From: CAYPGJ01 sp964638515
GTDB taxonomy: Bacteria > Planctomycetota > Phycisphaerae > Phycisphaerales > UBA1924
Reading direction: 5' to 3'
NCBI GenBank assembly: GCA_964638515.1
Contig: CAZWZL010000033.1
Location: 1 to 31,144 of the forward strand
DNA: 31,144 bases
Shown here one piece after another: positions 7,752 to 15,484 of this stretch. Position 1 is the first letter of the stretch, and every line of letters begins with the position of its first letter. Under the pieces are notes generated by a model. The model ran no database searches. It saw only the letters and a program-made list of their open reading frames with translations, and was not told the DNA's origin. The position numbers and the translations under genes were made by a program.

Positions 7752-9470
7752 ATGCGAAACCACGTCTCACGCACACTCATCGCCGGACTCGCTTCCACCC
7801 ACGCCATCTGCGCATCACCCACGGTGGTCACCCGTCTCGTCGCGGCCACCGGCGACGCTGTCCCCGGAGCCGAGCCCGGAGTCACCCTCGGCTTTCTCAC
7901 CGCGCCGCTCAACCACTCCCTCATGACCCCCACCATCAACGACCAGGACCTCGTCTCCTTCGCCGCCATCCTCCTCGGCCCGCCCGTCACCATCTCCAAC
8001 CAGAACGCCTTCTTCGCCGAATCAAACGCCGCACTCACCTTGCGCGTCCGCGACGAACAGGCCTCCCCCATCCCCAACATCCCCATCGACGAACTCCAGA
8101 ACATCGACCGCGTCCCGATCACCCCGGACTTCACCTCGCAATCCACCCTCTTCGCCGCCACCCTCGACGATCCGCTCCTCGCGCCGATCGATCGTCCCGC
8201 CCTCTTCCGCCATACCCCCTCGCAGGGAACGCAACTCATCGCCCGCAACACACAGCAGGCCCCCGGCGTTCCGCAAGGCGTCACGTTTTCCAACATCTCC
8301 GGCTCGCAGCAGAACGTTCTGCTCTCCTTCATCGCCCACGCCACGCTCCAGGGCGCCGGCGTCTCCTCGTCAAACAACGACGCCATCTTCATCCACGACG
8401 CCGACCTCCACCCTCTCATCCGCGAAGCCGACCCCGCGCCGCTCCTCCCCGCCCTCACGATCTCCCGCCCCGCCTCCAGCCTTTCACCCTTCCCCAATGT
8501 TCGGCTCAACGACGAGAACGACGTGCTCGTGCACACCGGCCTCTCCGGCGCCGGCGTGAGCACGTCGAACGACGAGCTCATCTATCTCTACGCGTCCGGC
8601 GCGCCATCCATCGTCGTCCGTGAGGGCGACCCCGCGCCCGGCGTGCCTTCCGGCGTCTTCGGCGGAAGCGCCTCGATGACCACCTTCGGCGCTCCCTCGC
8701 TCTCCAATGACGGGCGCGTCGCATTCGTCGCGCGCGTCGGATCGCTCATCTCCAACCTGTTCTCCGATCGCTCCGGCGCGCTCGCCCCAATCGCCCTCCA
8801 GAACGACCCCGCCCCGGGATTCCCGGCCGGAACACGCTTCTTCGCGTTCTCCGCACCGATCTTGAACGCGGAGCACAACGTCGCCTTCGTCGCCTTTGCA
8901 ACGACCGGCTCGTCCATCGACGTCCGTCAGGGCCTCTACCTCGACAATGGCTCGGCCCTCTTGCCTCTCCTCGTCGCCGGTCAGCCCGCTCCCGACGCAA
9001 ACCCCGGCGATCATGTCCACACGCCAACGCCATTCGCCGCCCGTGCGCTCAACGACAACTCGCGAATCGCCGCCGTCGTCAGCATCGCTTCCGGCGCCGC
9101 GGTGCGAGACACCCTCTACCTCACCGACCATCAACTCAATTTCCGACGGGTCGTGGCCGTCGGCGACACCATCTCCGTCACAGGCGCCGATCGCACGGTC
9201 ATCCGCATCGTCCCCGGCCGCTTCAACCACAACAACGCACTCGTCTACCGCCTCGACTTCACCGACGACTCCTCCGCCATCTTCGTCTCGCGCCTCACCA
9301 TCCCGGGAGACGCCAACCACGACGATGTCGTCAACTTCGCCGACCTCAACCTCGTCCTCTCCTCCTTCGGCGCCACCGGCATCGCGCTCCCGGGCGACGT
9401 CAACCTCGACAACGCCGTCGGGTTCGCCGATCTCAACCTCGTCCTCTCTCATTTCGGCGAAGCCGACTGA
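7752..9470 (+). CDS. Secreted repeat protein with type I dockerin-like C-terminus
   Basis: This 572-residue protein has a hydrophobic N-terminus (MRNHVSRTLIAGLASTHAICA) that looks like a signal peptide. The body is built from at least six irregular repeats of about 60-70 residues, each opening with a motif like EGDPAPGVPSG. Variants include TGDAVPGAEPG, EADPAPLLPA, QNDPAPGFPAG and GQPAPDANPG. These are followed by segments such as PSLSNDGRVAFVARV. This repeat family is common in planctomycete secreted proteins; its function is unknown. Residues 519-572 hold a dockerin-like pair of calcium-loop motifs (GDANHDDVVNFADLNLVLSS and GDVNLDNAVGFADLNLVLSH), nearly identical to each other. AGGAGAG at 7741-7747 lies four bases before the ATG. 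It follows the FG-GAP gene in the same direction after 169 bases, and both are probably exported surface or matrix proteins. Confidence 0.88.
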   Translation: MRNHVSRTLIAGLASTHAICASPTVVTRLVAATGDAVPGAEPGVTLGFLTAPLNHSLMTPTINDQDLVSFAAILLGPPVTISNQNAFFAESNAALTLRVRDEQASPIPNIPIDELQNIDRVPITPDFTSQSTLFAATLDDPLLAPIDRPALFRHTPSQGTQLIARNTQQAPGVPQGVTFSNISGSQQNVLLSFIAHATLQGAGVSSSNNDAIFIHDADLHPLIREADPAPLLPALTISRPASSLSPFPNVRLNDENDVLVHTGLSGAGVSTSNDELIYLYASGAPSIVVREGDPAPGVPSGVFGGSASMTTFGAPSLSNDGRVAFVARVGSLISNLFSDRSGALAPIALQNDPAPGFPAGTRFFAFSAPILNAEHNVAFVAFATTGSSIDVRQGLYLDNGSALLPLLVAGQPAPDANPGDHVHTPTPFAARALNDNSRIAAVVSIASGAAVRDTLYLTDHQLNFRRVVAVGDTISVTGADRTVIRIVPGRFNHNNALVYRLDFTDDSSAIFVSRLTIPGDANHDDVVNFADLNLVLSSFGATGIALPGDVNLDNAVGFADLNLVLSHFGEAD

Positions 9471-9512
9471 CGCCGCCGCGCCCGCCGCCCACACGCCCCG
9501 TCGCCTCCGACC

Positions 9513-9530
9513 CGGGCTCATCTGCGCGCC
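9513..9530 (+). repeat. 18-base direct repeat, copy 2 (possible gene-end remnant)
   Basis: This is an exact copy of the bases encoding GLICAP at the end of the FG-GAP gene, placed 42 bases after the stop codon of the dockerin-type gene and followed by a base and TGA. It lies in a 285-base gap (9471-9755) that otherwise holds only the leader of the next gene. It may be a leftover of a duplicated dockerin-like gene end, now out of frame. Confidence 0.6.
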
Positions 9531-9755
9531 GTGAAGCAGCCGCTCGCGGGATCGATGAAACCAGAATGAGGCCCCAACATGCAGGGGTATGGCGGCCTCA
9601 ATTGCGCGTATGTGTGCCGATCTCCGCATTCTCCGACTGATTCCAGGGTCGTTGCCGCTACATTCACCCCCTGCAAGGCGGGCACGCGCTCGCCGAACGA
9701 GTTCGTATGGAACGAGTCGCGCCGGGCCCGTCGCGAACGTGAGGAGAGAGTCGTC

Positions 9756-10430
9756 ATGCGTCAGAGGTTCGTCGTTTCCGCCGCCACGATCGTGACATTC
9801 GCCGGGTTTGCCAACGCAGGCGGGATCACCGTCAACTCCGTTCGCGACACGCTCAACATCCCGTTCGCCGCGGGCTCGGGCAACTCTAACACCAACTTCT
9901 CCATCTCCCGAGAGACGGAAGCCAACAACAACGTCATCGAGCTCGGCATCAAAGCGAAGGAGCGATTCTTCGGCGACGCCAACGTCGGAGGCGCGGGCAC
10001 GCTCTATCTCGTGCAGCCCGGCTTCTCCCCGGTCTCCGGCGGCAACCCCGCCCCCAGCCCGCCGCACGCCTGGTGGAACTTCGATTTCTCCATCAACCTC
10101 GGCTCGCGCACCTTCTCCAACACAACCGTGACGCTCGACATCACCAACAACGTCAACTCACAGACGCTGTCCATCAACATCTCCGCGCTGCTCATCGCCA
10201 ACTCGCTCGGCGGACTCTCCATCCTGCAGGACTCTCAGAACCTCGGCTTCACCGGGCTCATCGGCCCGCTCGGATTCAACGCCAACGACGTCGGCACGTA
10301 TGACTTCTCCCTCAGCGCCGTCGGCGCCCAGGCCGACATGACCGTCCAGGTCGTCCCCCTGCCCACCGCGGCCGGCGTCGCAACGCTCGGCCTCCTCGGG
10401 CTCGCCTCCCGTCGACGCCGCTCGCTCTAA
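9756..10430 (+). CDS. Secreted protein with PEP-CTERM-like sorting tail
   Basis: This 224-residue protein has a signal peptide (MRQRFVVSAATIVTFAGFANA, cleavage after about residue 21). The C-terminus reads PLPTAAGVATLGLLGLA followed by SRRRRSL: a short Pro motif, one hydrophobic helix and an Arg cluster. This is the layout of PEP-CTERM-type signals handled by exosortases. The middle is rich in Asn, Ser and Thr and probably all beta; I do not recognise a domain. The start at 9756 has GAGGAG at 9741-9746 nine bases upstream. The frame is open to 9579, but that extension is a poor signal sequence. The protein is likely exported, and processed or anchored at the outer surface. Confidence 0.85.
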   Translation: MRQRFVVSAATIVTFAGFANAGGITVNSVRDTLNIPFAAGSGNSNTNFSISRETEANNNVIELGIKAKERFFGDANVGGAGTLYLVQPGFSPVSGGNPAPSPPHAWWNFDFSINLGSRTFSNTTVTLDITNNVNSQTLSINISALLIANSLGGLSILQDSQNLGFTGLIGPLGFNANDVGTYDFSLSAVGAQADMTVQVVPLPTAAGVATLGLLGLASRRRRSL

Positions 10431-10475
10431 GCGCCCTCGAGATCACGTTTGCCAATCCCCACGCGGGGCGCACAC

Positions 10476-10496
10476 ACGCGCCTCGCGTTTCTTTTT
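10476..10496 (+). terminator. Weak candidate terminator after the PEP-CTERM-like gene
   Basis: ACGCG (10476-10480), a three-base loop and CGCGT (10484-10488) form a short hairpin followed by TTCTTTTT. The T-run is good but the stem is only five pairs. Confidence 0.3.
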
Positions 10497-10536
10497 GGCC
10501 CCCGATATCATCATCCCCACAACAAGGAGTCACCCC

Positions 10537-10989
10537 ATGCGATTCGCGCTCACCATCGCCTCCCTCGCCCTGGCCGCATCCACCGCCCTCGCGACCTACA
10601 TCCCCAAGCAGCCCATCCACCTCAACAAGGGCGACGGCGACGTCAAGTACACCATCACCGGCAACAACACGCTCGGGCCCGTCAACGTCAACATCCGTGA
10701 CAAGGGAACCTTCTCCGGCTTCCGCGCCGAAGGAAAGAACGCCGACCTCGACGTCAACATCGACGTCTCCTCCGCAGGGCTCGGCGCCGGGTGGATCATC
10801 AAGGGCAAGATCGGCCCCGACGAGGTCAACGCCTCCTGCAAGGAAGACGGACCCTTCGCCAAGCACTGGACCCTCAAGGGCAAGGTCGGCGACCGACAGA
10901 TCGAAACCAAGGTCGACTCCGAGTGGGCCTTCGACCCCGCGGCCCAGGCCATCTTCGCCCTCTTCGACTGCTGCGAAGCAAAGAAGTAA
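10537..10989 (+). CDS. Small secreted protein of unknown function
   Basis: This 150-residue protein has a signal peptide (MRFALTIASLALAASTALA, cleavage likely after residue 19). The mature part is polar and predicted to be mostly beta, with repeated VNVNI/DVNID-type strands and many Lys, Gly and Asp residues. It ends in two adjacent Cys (DCCEAKK). I recognise no domain. AAGGAG at 10524-10529 lies seven bases before the chosen ATG, which settles the start; an in-frame ATG at 10495 would precede that site. Two further genes follow in the same direction, an SRPBCC protein after 23 bases and a tiny membrane protein, and the three may form a small transcription unit. Confidence 0.8.
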   Translation: MRFALTIASLALAASTALATYIPKQPIHLNKGDGDVKYTITGNNTLGPVNVNIRDKGTFSGFRAEGKNADLDVNIDVSSAGLGAGWIIKGKIGPDEVNASCKEDGPFAKHWTLKGKVGDRQIETKVDSEWAFDPAAQAIFALFDCCEAKK

Positions 10990-11012
10990 CCAATCCCCGC
11001 GCGAGCCCGCCC

Positions 11013-11471
11013 ATGCCATCCGTCACCGTCTCCACCACCATCAACGCGCCGCAATCGCGCGTCTTCGAGGTCTTCACCGATCTCCGCGCCGCGGCCGGCC
11101 GCCTCTCCGGCCTCAAGTCGCTCGAGGTCCTCACCGATGGGCCCATCGGCCTCGGCACGCGCTTCCGTGAAACCCGCGTCTTCATGGGCAAGGACGCCAC
11201 CGAGACCATGGAGATCACCTCTTTTTCCCCACCCAACGCCTACGAGGTCACCGCCAACTCCCACGGCTGCGCATACCACTCCATCCTCACCTTCACGCCC
11301 AACAGCCCCACCTCCACCACCGCCGCCATGACCTTCTCGGCCACGCCCAACACGCTCCCCGCCAAACTCATGAGCGCGCTCATGGGCTGGATGGTCAAAG
11401 GCGCCTGCCGCAAGGCCATGCAGCAGGACTTCGACGACCTCAAACGCGCTATCGAATCCGCGCCCGCTTGA
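11013..11471 (+). CDS. SRPBCC (START/polyketide-cyclase fold) family protein
   Basis: This 152-residue protein opens with the typical beginning of the helix-grip superfamily, VTVSTTINAPQSRVFEVFTD (residues 4-23). A central region GLGTRFRETRVFMGKDATET follows, and the long C-terminal helix is at about 120-150. Members bind hydrophobic ligands in a deep cavity or serve as stress-related SRPBCC proteins; nothing here identifies a ligand. No signal peptide is present, so it is cytoplasmic. Translation probably depends on the gene 23 bases upstream, as no Shine-Dalgarno sequence is visible. Confidence 0.85.
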   Translation: MPSVTVSTTINAPQSRVFEVFTDLRAAAGRLSGLKSLEVLTDGPIGLGTRFRETRVFMGKDATETMEITSFSPPNAYEVTANSHGCAYHSILTFTPNSPTSTTAAMTFSATPNTLPAKLMSALMGWMVKGACRKAMQQDFDDLKRAIESAPA

Positions 11472-11523
11472 TATCTACGCGCCCCGTCGCGCCGCACTCA
11501 CTCAACCTCCCGAGCCCTCCCAC

Positions 11524-11715
11524 ATGAATCTCAAGTCCATCATCATCGTCATCCTCACGGCCGTGCTCGCCGCCGTCATCACCGTCCTCGTCATCAAATC
11601 ACTCAATATCGGCGGCTCCTCAAGCGTCGCGCCCGCCGTGGGCGGCGCCGTGGGCGGGGCCATCGGCGGCTCCGCCTTCACCATGATGCTCCGCAGCAAA
11701 AAGAAGCAAGGCTGA
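11524..11715 (+). CDS. Tiny glycine-zipper membrane protein
   Basis: This 63-residue protein has a hydrophobic helix at about residues 4-25 (SIIIVILTAVLAAVITVLVI). A second weakly hydrophobic segment, rich in GG-A/V-GG steps (residues 38-49, GGAVGGAIGG), has the spacing of a glycine zipper. A basic end follows (RSKKKQG). It is too short to assign a function. The in-frame position 52 bases after the SRPBCC gene, and the clear membrane-protein composition unlike the shadow frames around it, argue that it is real. No Shine-Dalgarno sequence is seen. Confidence 0.6.
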   Translation: MNLKSIIIVILTAVLAAVITVLVIKSLNIGGSSSVAPAVGGAVGGAIGGSAFTMMLRSKKKQG

Positions 11716-11860
11716 CCGGCCGCAATCGGAGGCTCGCCGATCCCGCGCAATCGCTGCGGGTGTTCACCGTGCGCCCGCGCGCCGCTGCCGTTCTCCCTGC
11801 CGCTTGGTGTCCGCTTTCCCCGAGTGCCTCACGCCCAGTCCCCGGCGCCCTTCGCTCCGC

Positions 11861-13114
11861 TCATTCCCCCAACAATCGCTCCACCATCCCCGTCATCTTC
11901 TTCTTCAGCTTCTCATGCTCCTCTCCCGTCGCCGGCCCGCTGAACCCCGCGTACGCCGAGCGAATCCTCCCCCGCCCATCCACGAACAGCAGCGTCGGGT
12001 ACGCCTTCACGGCGTCGATCACCGGCAAGGCCTCCGCGGCCTGCTTCTTGTCCGCCACCCCCGCCAGCAGCACCGGAAACTCCACACCCGTCCGCTCGAC
12101 ATACCGCCGCACCTGCGCCGAGTCCCGCGCCACATCACCACTCACTTCGAACGCCAACCCCACCACCTCGAGCCCGCGTCCCTTGTGCGTCGCGCGCAGC
12201 TCGTTCAAGAACGCCGTCGCGTCCTTGCAGTTCGGGCACCACGTCCCGAACACGTACACGATCCGCGCCCGCGCCTTCCCCCCGAGCGACTCTTCCGAGA
12301 GCGCCCGCTCCTTCCCATCTACATCCACATACTTCAGCCCGTTCACGTTCCCGCTGCCGATCGCCTTCGTGAACGAGAACCCATCCCGCACCTCGGCCTT
12401 CGCGTCCGGAACCGCCGTCCACCCCTCGTGATGCCAATCACCCGACCAGAAATCCCCCGCGAGATTCCCTCTCGCGTCCCGCTTCGCGACGAACAGAAAC
12501 GCGTGCGCGCCGTCAAACGCCGAGAGCCGAAGCGTTTCCCCGTGGAAGTCCCCGGCTAGAAAACGGTAATCACCCAGCGTCGTCAAGAACGTGCCGCGCG
12601 CATCCTCTTCGCTCCCCGCAACCACCAGCACCCCGTCATCACTCCCCGGGAACATCACCCGCCACCGACCCGACACGTCACGATCCGCCGCGGTGCTCGC
12701 GCTCCCGTGCCCCGGAGCAAACCGCGCGGCCGCTCCCGCCTCGGCGTGGAACCCCATCTTCGCCCACCCCTCCCCGCGCCGCTTCGTGTACTCCCCGTCC
12801 ATCCGCTTCCCGTCCGCCCGCACGCGCGCCCTCAGGTGCGCGTCGTAGTAATCCATGCTCAAGAGCAGCTCATCTCCGTCCCACGTCACCACCGGGATCT
12901 CGATCTCCTCCGATCCGTTGACGAGCCACGCCGCGATCCCCGCCGGGCGATCGTCCGTCATCGGATGCTCGATGCGGATCTGGAACGGCAGCGCGCCGCC
13001 CGGCGCCGCGGGCAGATCAAGCCACGCGCGCCACACCCCGTCCGCAATGCTCGGCTTCTCGCCGGGAACCACCATCACCGCGCCGCACAACACCGCCAGG
13101 GCAAGCGTCATCAT
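11861..13114 (-). CDS. Exported TlpA-like thioredoxin-fold protein
   Basis: This 417-residue protein has a short hydrophobic start (MMTLALAVLCGAVMVV) that may be a signal sequence, although it lacks the usual positive charge. Residues 25-260 form a beta-rich region with no assignable domain. From about 265 to the end is a thioredoxin/TlpA/ResA-like domain with the redox motif WCPNC (Cys293 and Cys296) and the cis-Pro loop AYPTLLF (Pro373). A helical region between strands (RDSAQVRRYVERTGVEFPVLL) is typical of the TlpA/AhpC-TSA group. It probably acts as a periplasmic thiol-disulfide reductase, with the N-terminal half deciding the partner. The plus strand is C-rich here even though the gene lies on the minus strand. 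Confidence 0.88.
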   Translation of the reverse strand: MMTLALAVLCGAVMVVPGEKPSIADGVWRAWLDLPAAPGGALPFQIRIEHPMTDDRPAGIAAWLVNGSEEIEIPVVTWDGDELLLSMDYYDAHLRARVRADGKRMDGEYTKRRGEGWAKMGFHAEAGAAARFAPGHGSASTAADRDVSGRWRVMFPGSDDGVLVVAGSEEDARGTFLTTLGDYRFLAGDFHGETLRLSAFDGAHAFLFVAKRDARGNLAGDFWSGDWHHEGWTAVPDAKAEVRDGFSFTKAIGSGNVNGLKYVDVDGKERALSEESLGGKARARIVYVFGTWCPNCKDATAFLNELRATHKGRGLEVVGLAFEVSGDVARDSAQVRRYVERTGVEFPVLLAGVADKKQAAEALPVIDAVKAYPTLLFVDGRGRIRSAYAGFSGPATGEEHEKLKKKMTGMVERLLGE

Positions 13115-13221
13115 GCGACAACACTAGGCCCCCGTGCGCACGTCTCGCGTGCATGCGCCATTTCGCCGTGTCGCAACAATTCAGCGCACCGCGCCCGCAA
13201 CAACGCCCCCGCGGCGAACAC

Positions 13222-15396
13222 TCAGCCCCCCGCGCCGGCCCGTCTCCGCTCCCGCTCCAATCGCGCCAGCGCCATGATCGGAAAGTAGTGCCGGTACAGG
13301 TGATACCGCAGGTAAAACACCTTCGGGAAGCCCGTTCCCGTGAACCAGCCCTCTTCCCACGACCCCTCCGGCTCCGCCACCGGATGCGACACCAGCGCCG
13401 GCGTCCCCACCCGCTCCAGGAACCCCGCGACCGCCTCTTTCCCGGCCGTTTTCGCGTCAATCCCCACCGGCCCGCGCGCCGGCGCCGGCGCGCCCAACTG
13501 CTTGTCCATCAACCACTTGGCCGCGCGCTCCACCGCCTCGTCCTCCGGCCCCGTCCCGTACAACAGCGTCATCAGCCCCCACGCCGTCTGCGACGGCGTG
13601 CTCGGCCCGATCCCCTTCAGCCGCTCGTTCAGGTACGAGTCCGCCGTCTCTCCAAACCCCCCGTCCTCGTTCTGCGCCACCCGCAGCCACCGGATCGCGC
13701 GCTGCACGGCCGGGTCTTCTTTCGGGATTCCCGCGGCGTTCAGGCCGCCGAGCGCCTGCCATGTGCCGTAGAGAAAATTGCATCCCCACCGTCCCCACCA
13801 GCATCCCTCGTCGCGCTGGGCGCGTCGGAGATACGTAATGGCGCGCGTGATGGCGGGATGTGTTGAAGGCACGCCGCAGGTGATGAGCGCTTCGATGGTG
13901 CGGCCGGTGATGTCGGCGCAGGAGGGGTCTTGCATCGCGTTGTGGTCCGCGAATGGAACTTTTTCCATCCACGCGCGGTGCTTGGTGCGGTCGAACGCGG
14001 CCCAGCCGCCGTCGTCGTTCTGCATGGCCAGGAGCCATCGGGTGGCGCGGGCGGAATGAGAGGAGCCGGTGGAGAACGGCTCGTTGGCGCCGTCGCCGGC
14101 GCGGCGGAGGGCCTTGGCGACCATGGCGGTGTCGTCGACGTCGGGGTACCAGTCGTTTCGGTATTCGAAGGCCCAGGCCGCGGCGTTGTCGCCCAGGCGG
14201 AGGCTTCGGTCCGGCTTTCGGAGATTGCGGACCCAGTCGCCGGTCATCCTGACTTCGTGCCCACGGAGCCAGTTGCAGCAGCGTCGCACGCGGGCGTCGT
14301 TAGCTTCCGTGAGTCCGGCTTCGGTGAGCGCGTAGAGCGCGATGCCGGTGTCCCACACGGGCGAGAAGCAGGGCTGGATTCGGACGTGGTCCTCCTGCTC
14401 GATGATGAAGCGGTCGAGTTCTTTTTCGGCGCGATGGATGACGGGGTGATTGCGCGGGTAGCCCATGGCCTGGAAGGCGATCTGCACGTAGACCATGGGC
14501 GGGAAGATGGCGCCGAGCCCGTCGGTGGCGTCGGCGGACATGCGTTCGAGGATCCAGGCTTCGGCGACGCGGAGCGCGCGTTTTCGGGTGGGGAAGAAGA
14601 GCCCGGCGCGTTGGGCGAGCTTGAGCGCGTGATCGACGACGATGAAGATGTTGGCGAGATCGGCGGGGTTGGCGCGGCTCCACTCCTTGCAGAGCCTGTT
14701 CTTGCGCGCGGGGTCGAGGAAGAGTTCGTCGATGCGGAGCCGTTCGGGGAGGGATCGCGCCGGGCGGAGGGCGGTGCAGATGGCCAGTGGCAGGATCATG
14801 GTGCGGGTCCACGCGGCCACCTTGTCGAGGTGGAACGGGAACCATCGCGGCAGCAGGGCCGCCTCGGGCGGGATGATGGGGCAGGCGTTCCACGAGACCT
14901 GTCCGAGGCAGGCGAGATAGAACATCGAGAAGGTGTTGATGCGCTCGGCGCCGCCCAGCGCGAGGATGGTGTCGCGTGCGCGGATCATGTGTGGCGCGTC
15001 GGCGTCGTCGCCGAAGAGCTTGAGCGTGAAGTACGCCTTGACGGTGGCGGAAAGATCGGGCGGCGAGCCGGGGTATTGGCCCCATGCGCCGTCGTCGCGC
15101 TGCAGTCTCCGGAGATAGACGAGCATCTTCGGGAAGCGGCGGAGGTCGTCGGGGGTGGCGTTGGGCGGCACGTCGTGCCCGAGGATGACCTTCATCAGCA
15201 GGTATTCGGTGATGAGGATCGAATCGCCCTCGAGTTCGGCGCAGAAGTGGCCGTCTTCGCGTTGCTTGGTGAAGAGTGCCTTGACGGCGCGCCGGAGCGA
15301 GGCGGCGGTCTGGCTTTGTGCGCGCGGGAGATCGCGAGCGGCGGGCTTTGTCTCGACGATGCGCTCGGATTCGGACTGCGAGAAGAGCGTGGACAC
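13222..15396 (-). CDS. shc: Squalene-hopene cyclase
   Basis: This membrane-associated triterpene cyclase converts squalene to hopene or hopanol, the first committed step of hopanoid synthesis. With a GTG start at 15396 it has 724 residues. Landmarks are the catalytic acid motif DVDD (residues 419-422) and QW repeats such as QREDGHF (45), QRDDGAW (99), QNDDGGW (459), QRDEGCW (527) and QNEDGGFG (576). Others are PSCADITGR, the conserved WGCNFLYGTWQAL, and a C-terminal GFPKVFYLRYHLYRHYFP. The GTG start is preceded by GGAGGA nine bases upstream; a TTG at 15465 would add 23 low-complexity residues. The gene has no frameshift, but its base composition and third-position preference flip sharply near residue 533 (about 13800). 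The glycosyltransferase gene 88 bases upstream is in the same direction and probably in the same operon. Confidence 0.96.
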   Translation of the reverse strand: MSTLFSQSESERIVETKPAARDLPRAQSQTAASLRRAVKALFTKQREDGHFCAELEGDSILITEYLLMKVILGHDVPPNATPDDLRRFPKMLVYLRRLQRDDGAWGQYPGSPPDLSATVKAYFTLKLFGDDADAPHMIRARDTILALGGAERINTFSMFYLACLGQVSWNACPIIPPEAALLPRWFPFHLDKVAAWTRTMILPLAICTALRPARSLPERLRIDELFLDPARKNRLCKEWSRANPADLANIFIVVDHALKLAQRAGLFFPTRKRALRVAEAWILERMSADATDGLGAIFPPMVYVQIAFQAMGYPRNHPVIHRAEKELDRFIIEQEDHVRIQPCFSPVWDTGIALYALTEAGLTEANDARVRRCCNWLRGHEVRMTGDWVRNLRKPDRSLRLGDNAAAWAFEYRNDWYPDVDDTAMVAKALRRAGDGANEPFSTGSSHSARATRWLLAMQNDDGGWAAFDRTKHRAWMEKVPFADHNAMQDPSCADITGRTIEALITCGVPSTHPAITRAITYLRRAQRDEGCWWGRWGCNFLYGTWQALGGLNAAGIPKEDPAVQRAIRWLRVAQNEDGGFGETADSYLNERLKGIGPSTPSQTAWGLMTLLYGTGPEDEAVERAAKWLMDKQLGAPAPARGPVGIDAKTAGKEAVAGFLERVGTPALVSHPVAEPEGSWEEGWFTGTGFPKVFYLRYHLYRHYFPIMALARLERERRRAGAGG
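13501..14100. other. Abrupt GC-skew inversion
   Basis: Counting plus-strand bases by hand, 13501-13800 has 133 C and 73 G, while 13801-14100 has 81 C and 122 G. The C excess persists leftward and the G excess persists rightward through genes on both strands. C-rich to G-rich is the polarity seen at a replication origin. The change falls inside an intact gene, so a recombination junction is also possible. Confidence 0.6.
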
Positions 15397-15405
15397 GCGT
15401 TGGGG

Positions 15406-15411
15406 TCCTCC
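15406..15411 (-). promoter_or_regulatory. Ribosome binding site deciding the shc start
   Basis: On the minus strand this reads GGAGGA, nine bases before the GTG at 15396. It is the strongest Shine-Dalgarno sequence in this part of the window and argues for the GTG start. Confidence 0.6.
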
Positions 15412-15484
15412 GTGACGGGCGTCGGACGATGTGGAGAGGGTACGGGGCGGGTGGGGCCGCGACAATGGCGCCGACGCACCCGGG

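Noticed and set aside
8484..10067. A 527-codon minus-strand frame opposite the dockerin-type gene
   Set aside because: It is Gly/Glu/Val/Arg-rich and spans two real plus-strand genes that have signal peptides and ribosome sites.
11742..11760. Hairpin CCCGC/GCGGG after the glycine-zipper gene as a terminator
   Set aside because: It has a five-pair stem and no T-run.
13780..13820. Frameshift or gene fusion at the skew switch in shc
   Set aside because: The reading frame and conserved motifs run through the point without a break. A homologous junction remains possible and is listed as a finding.
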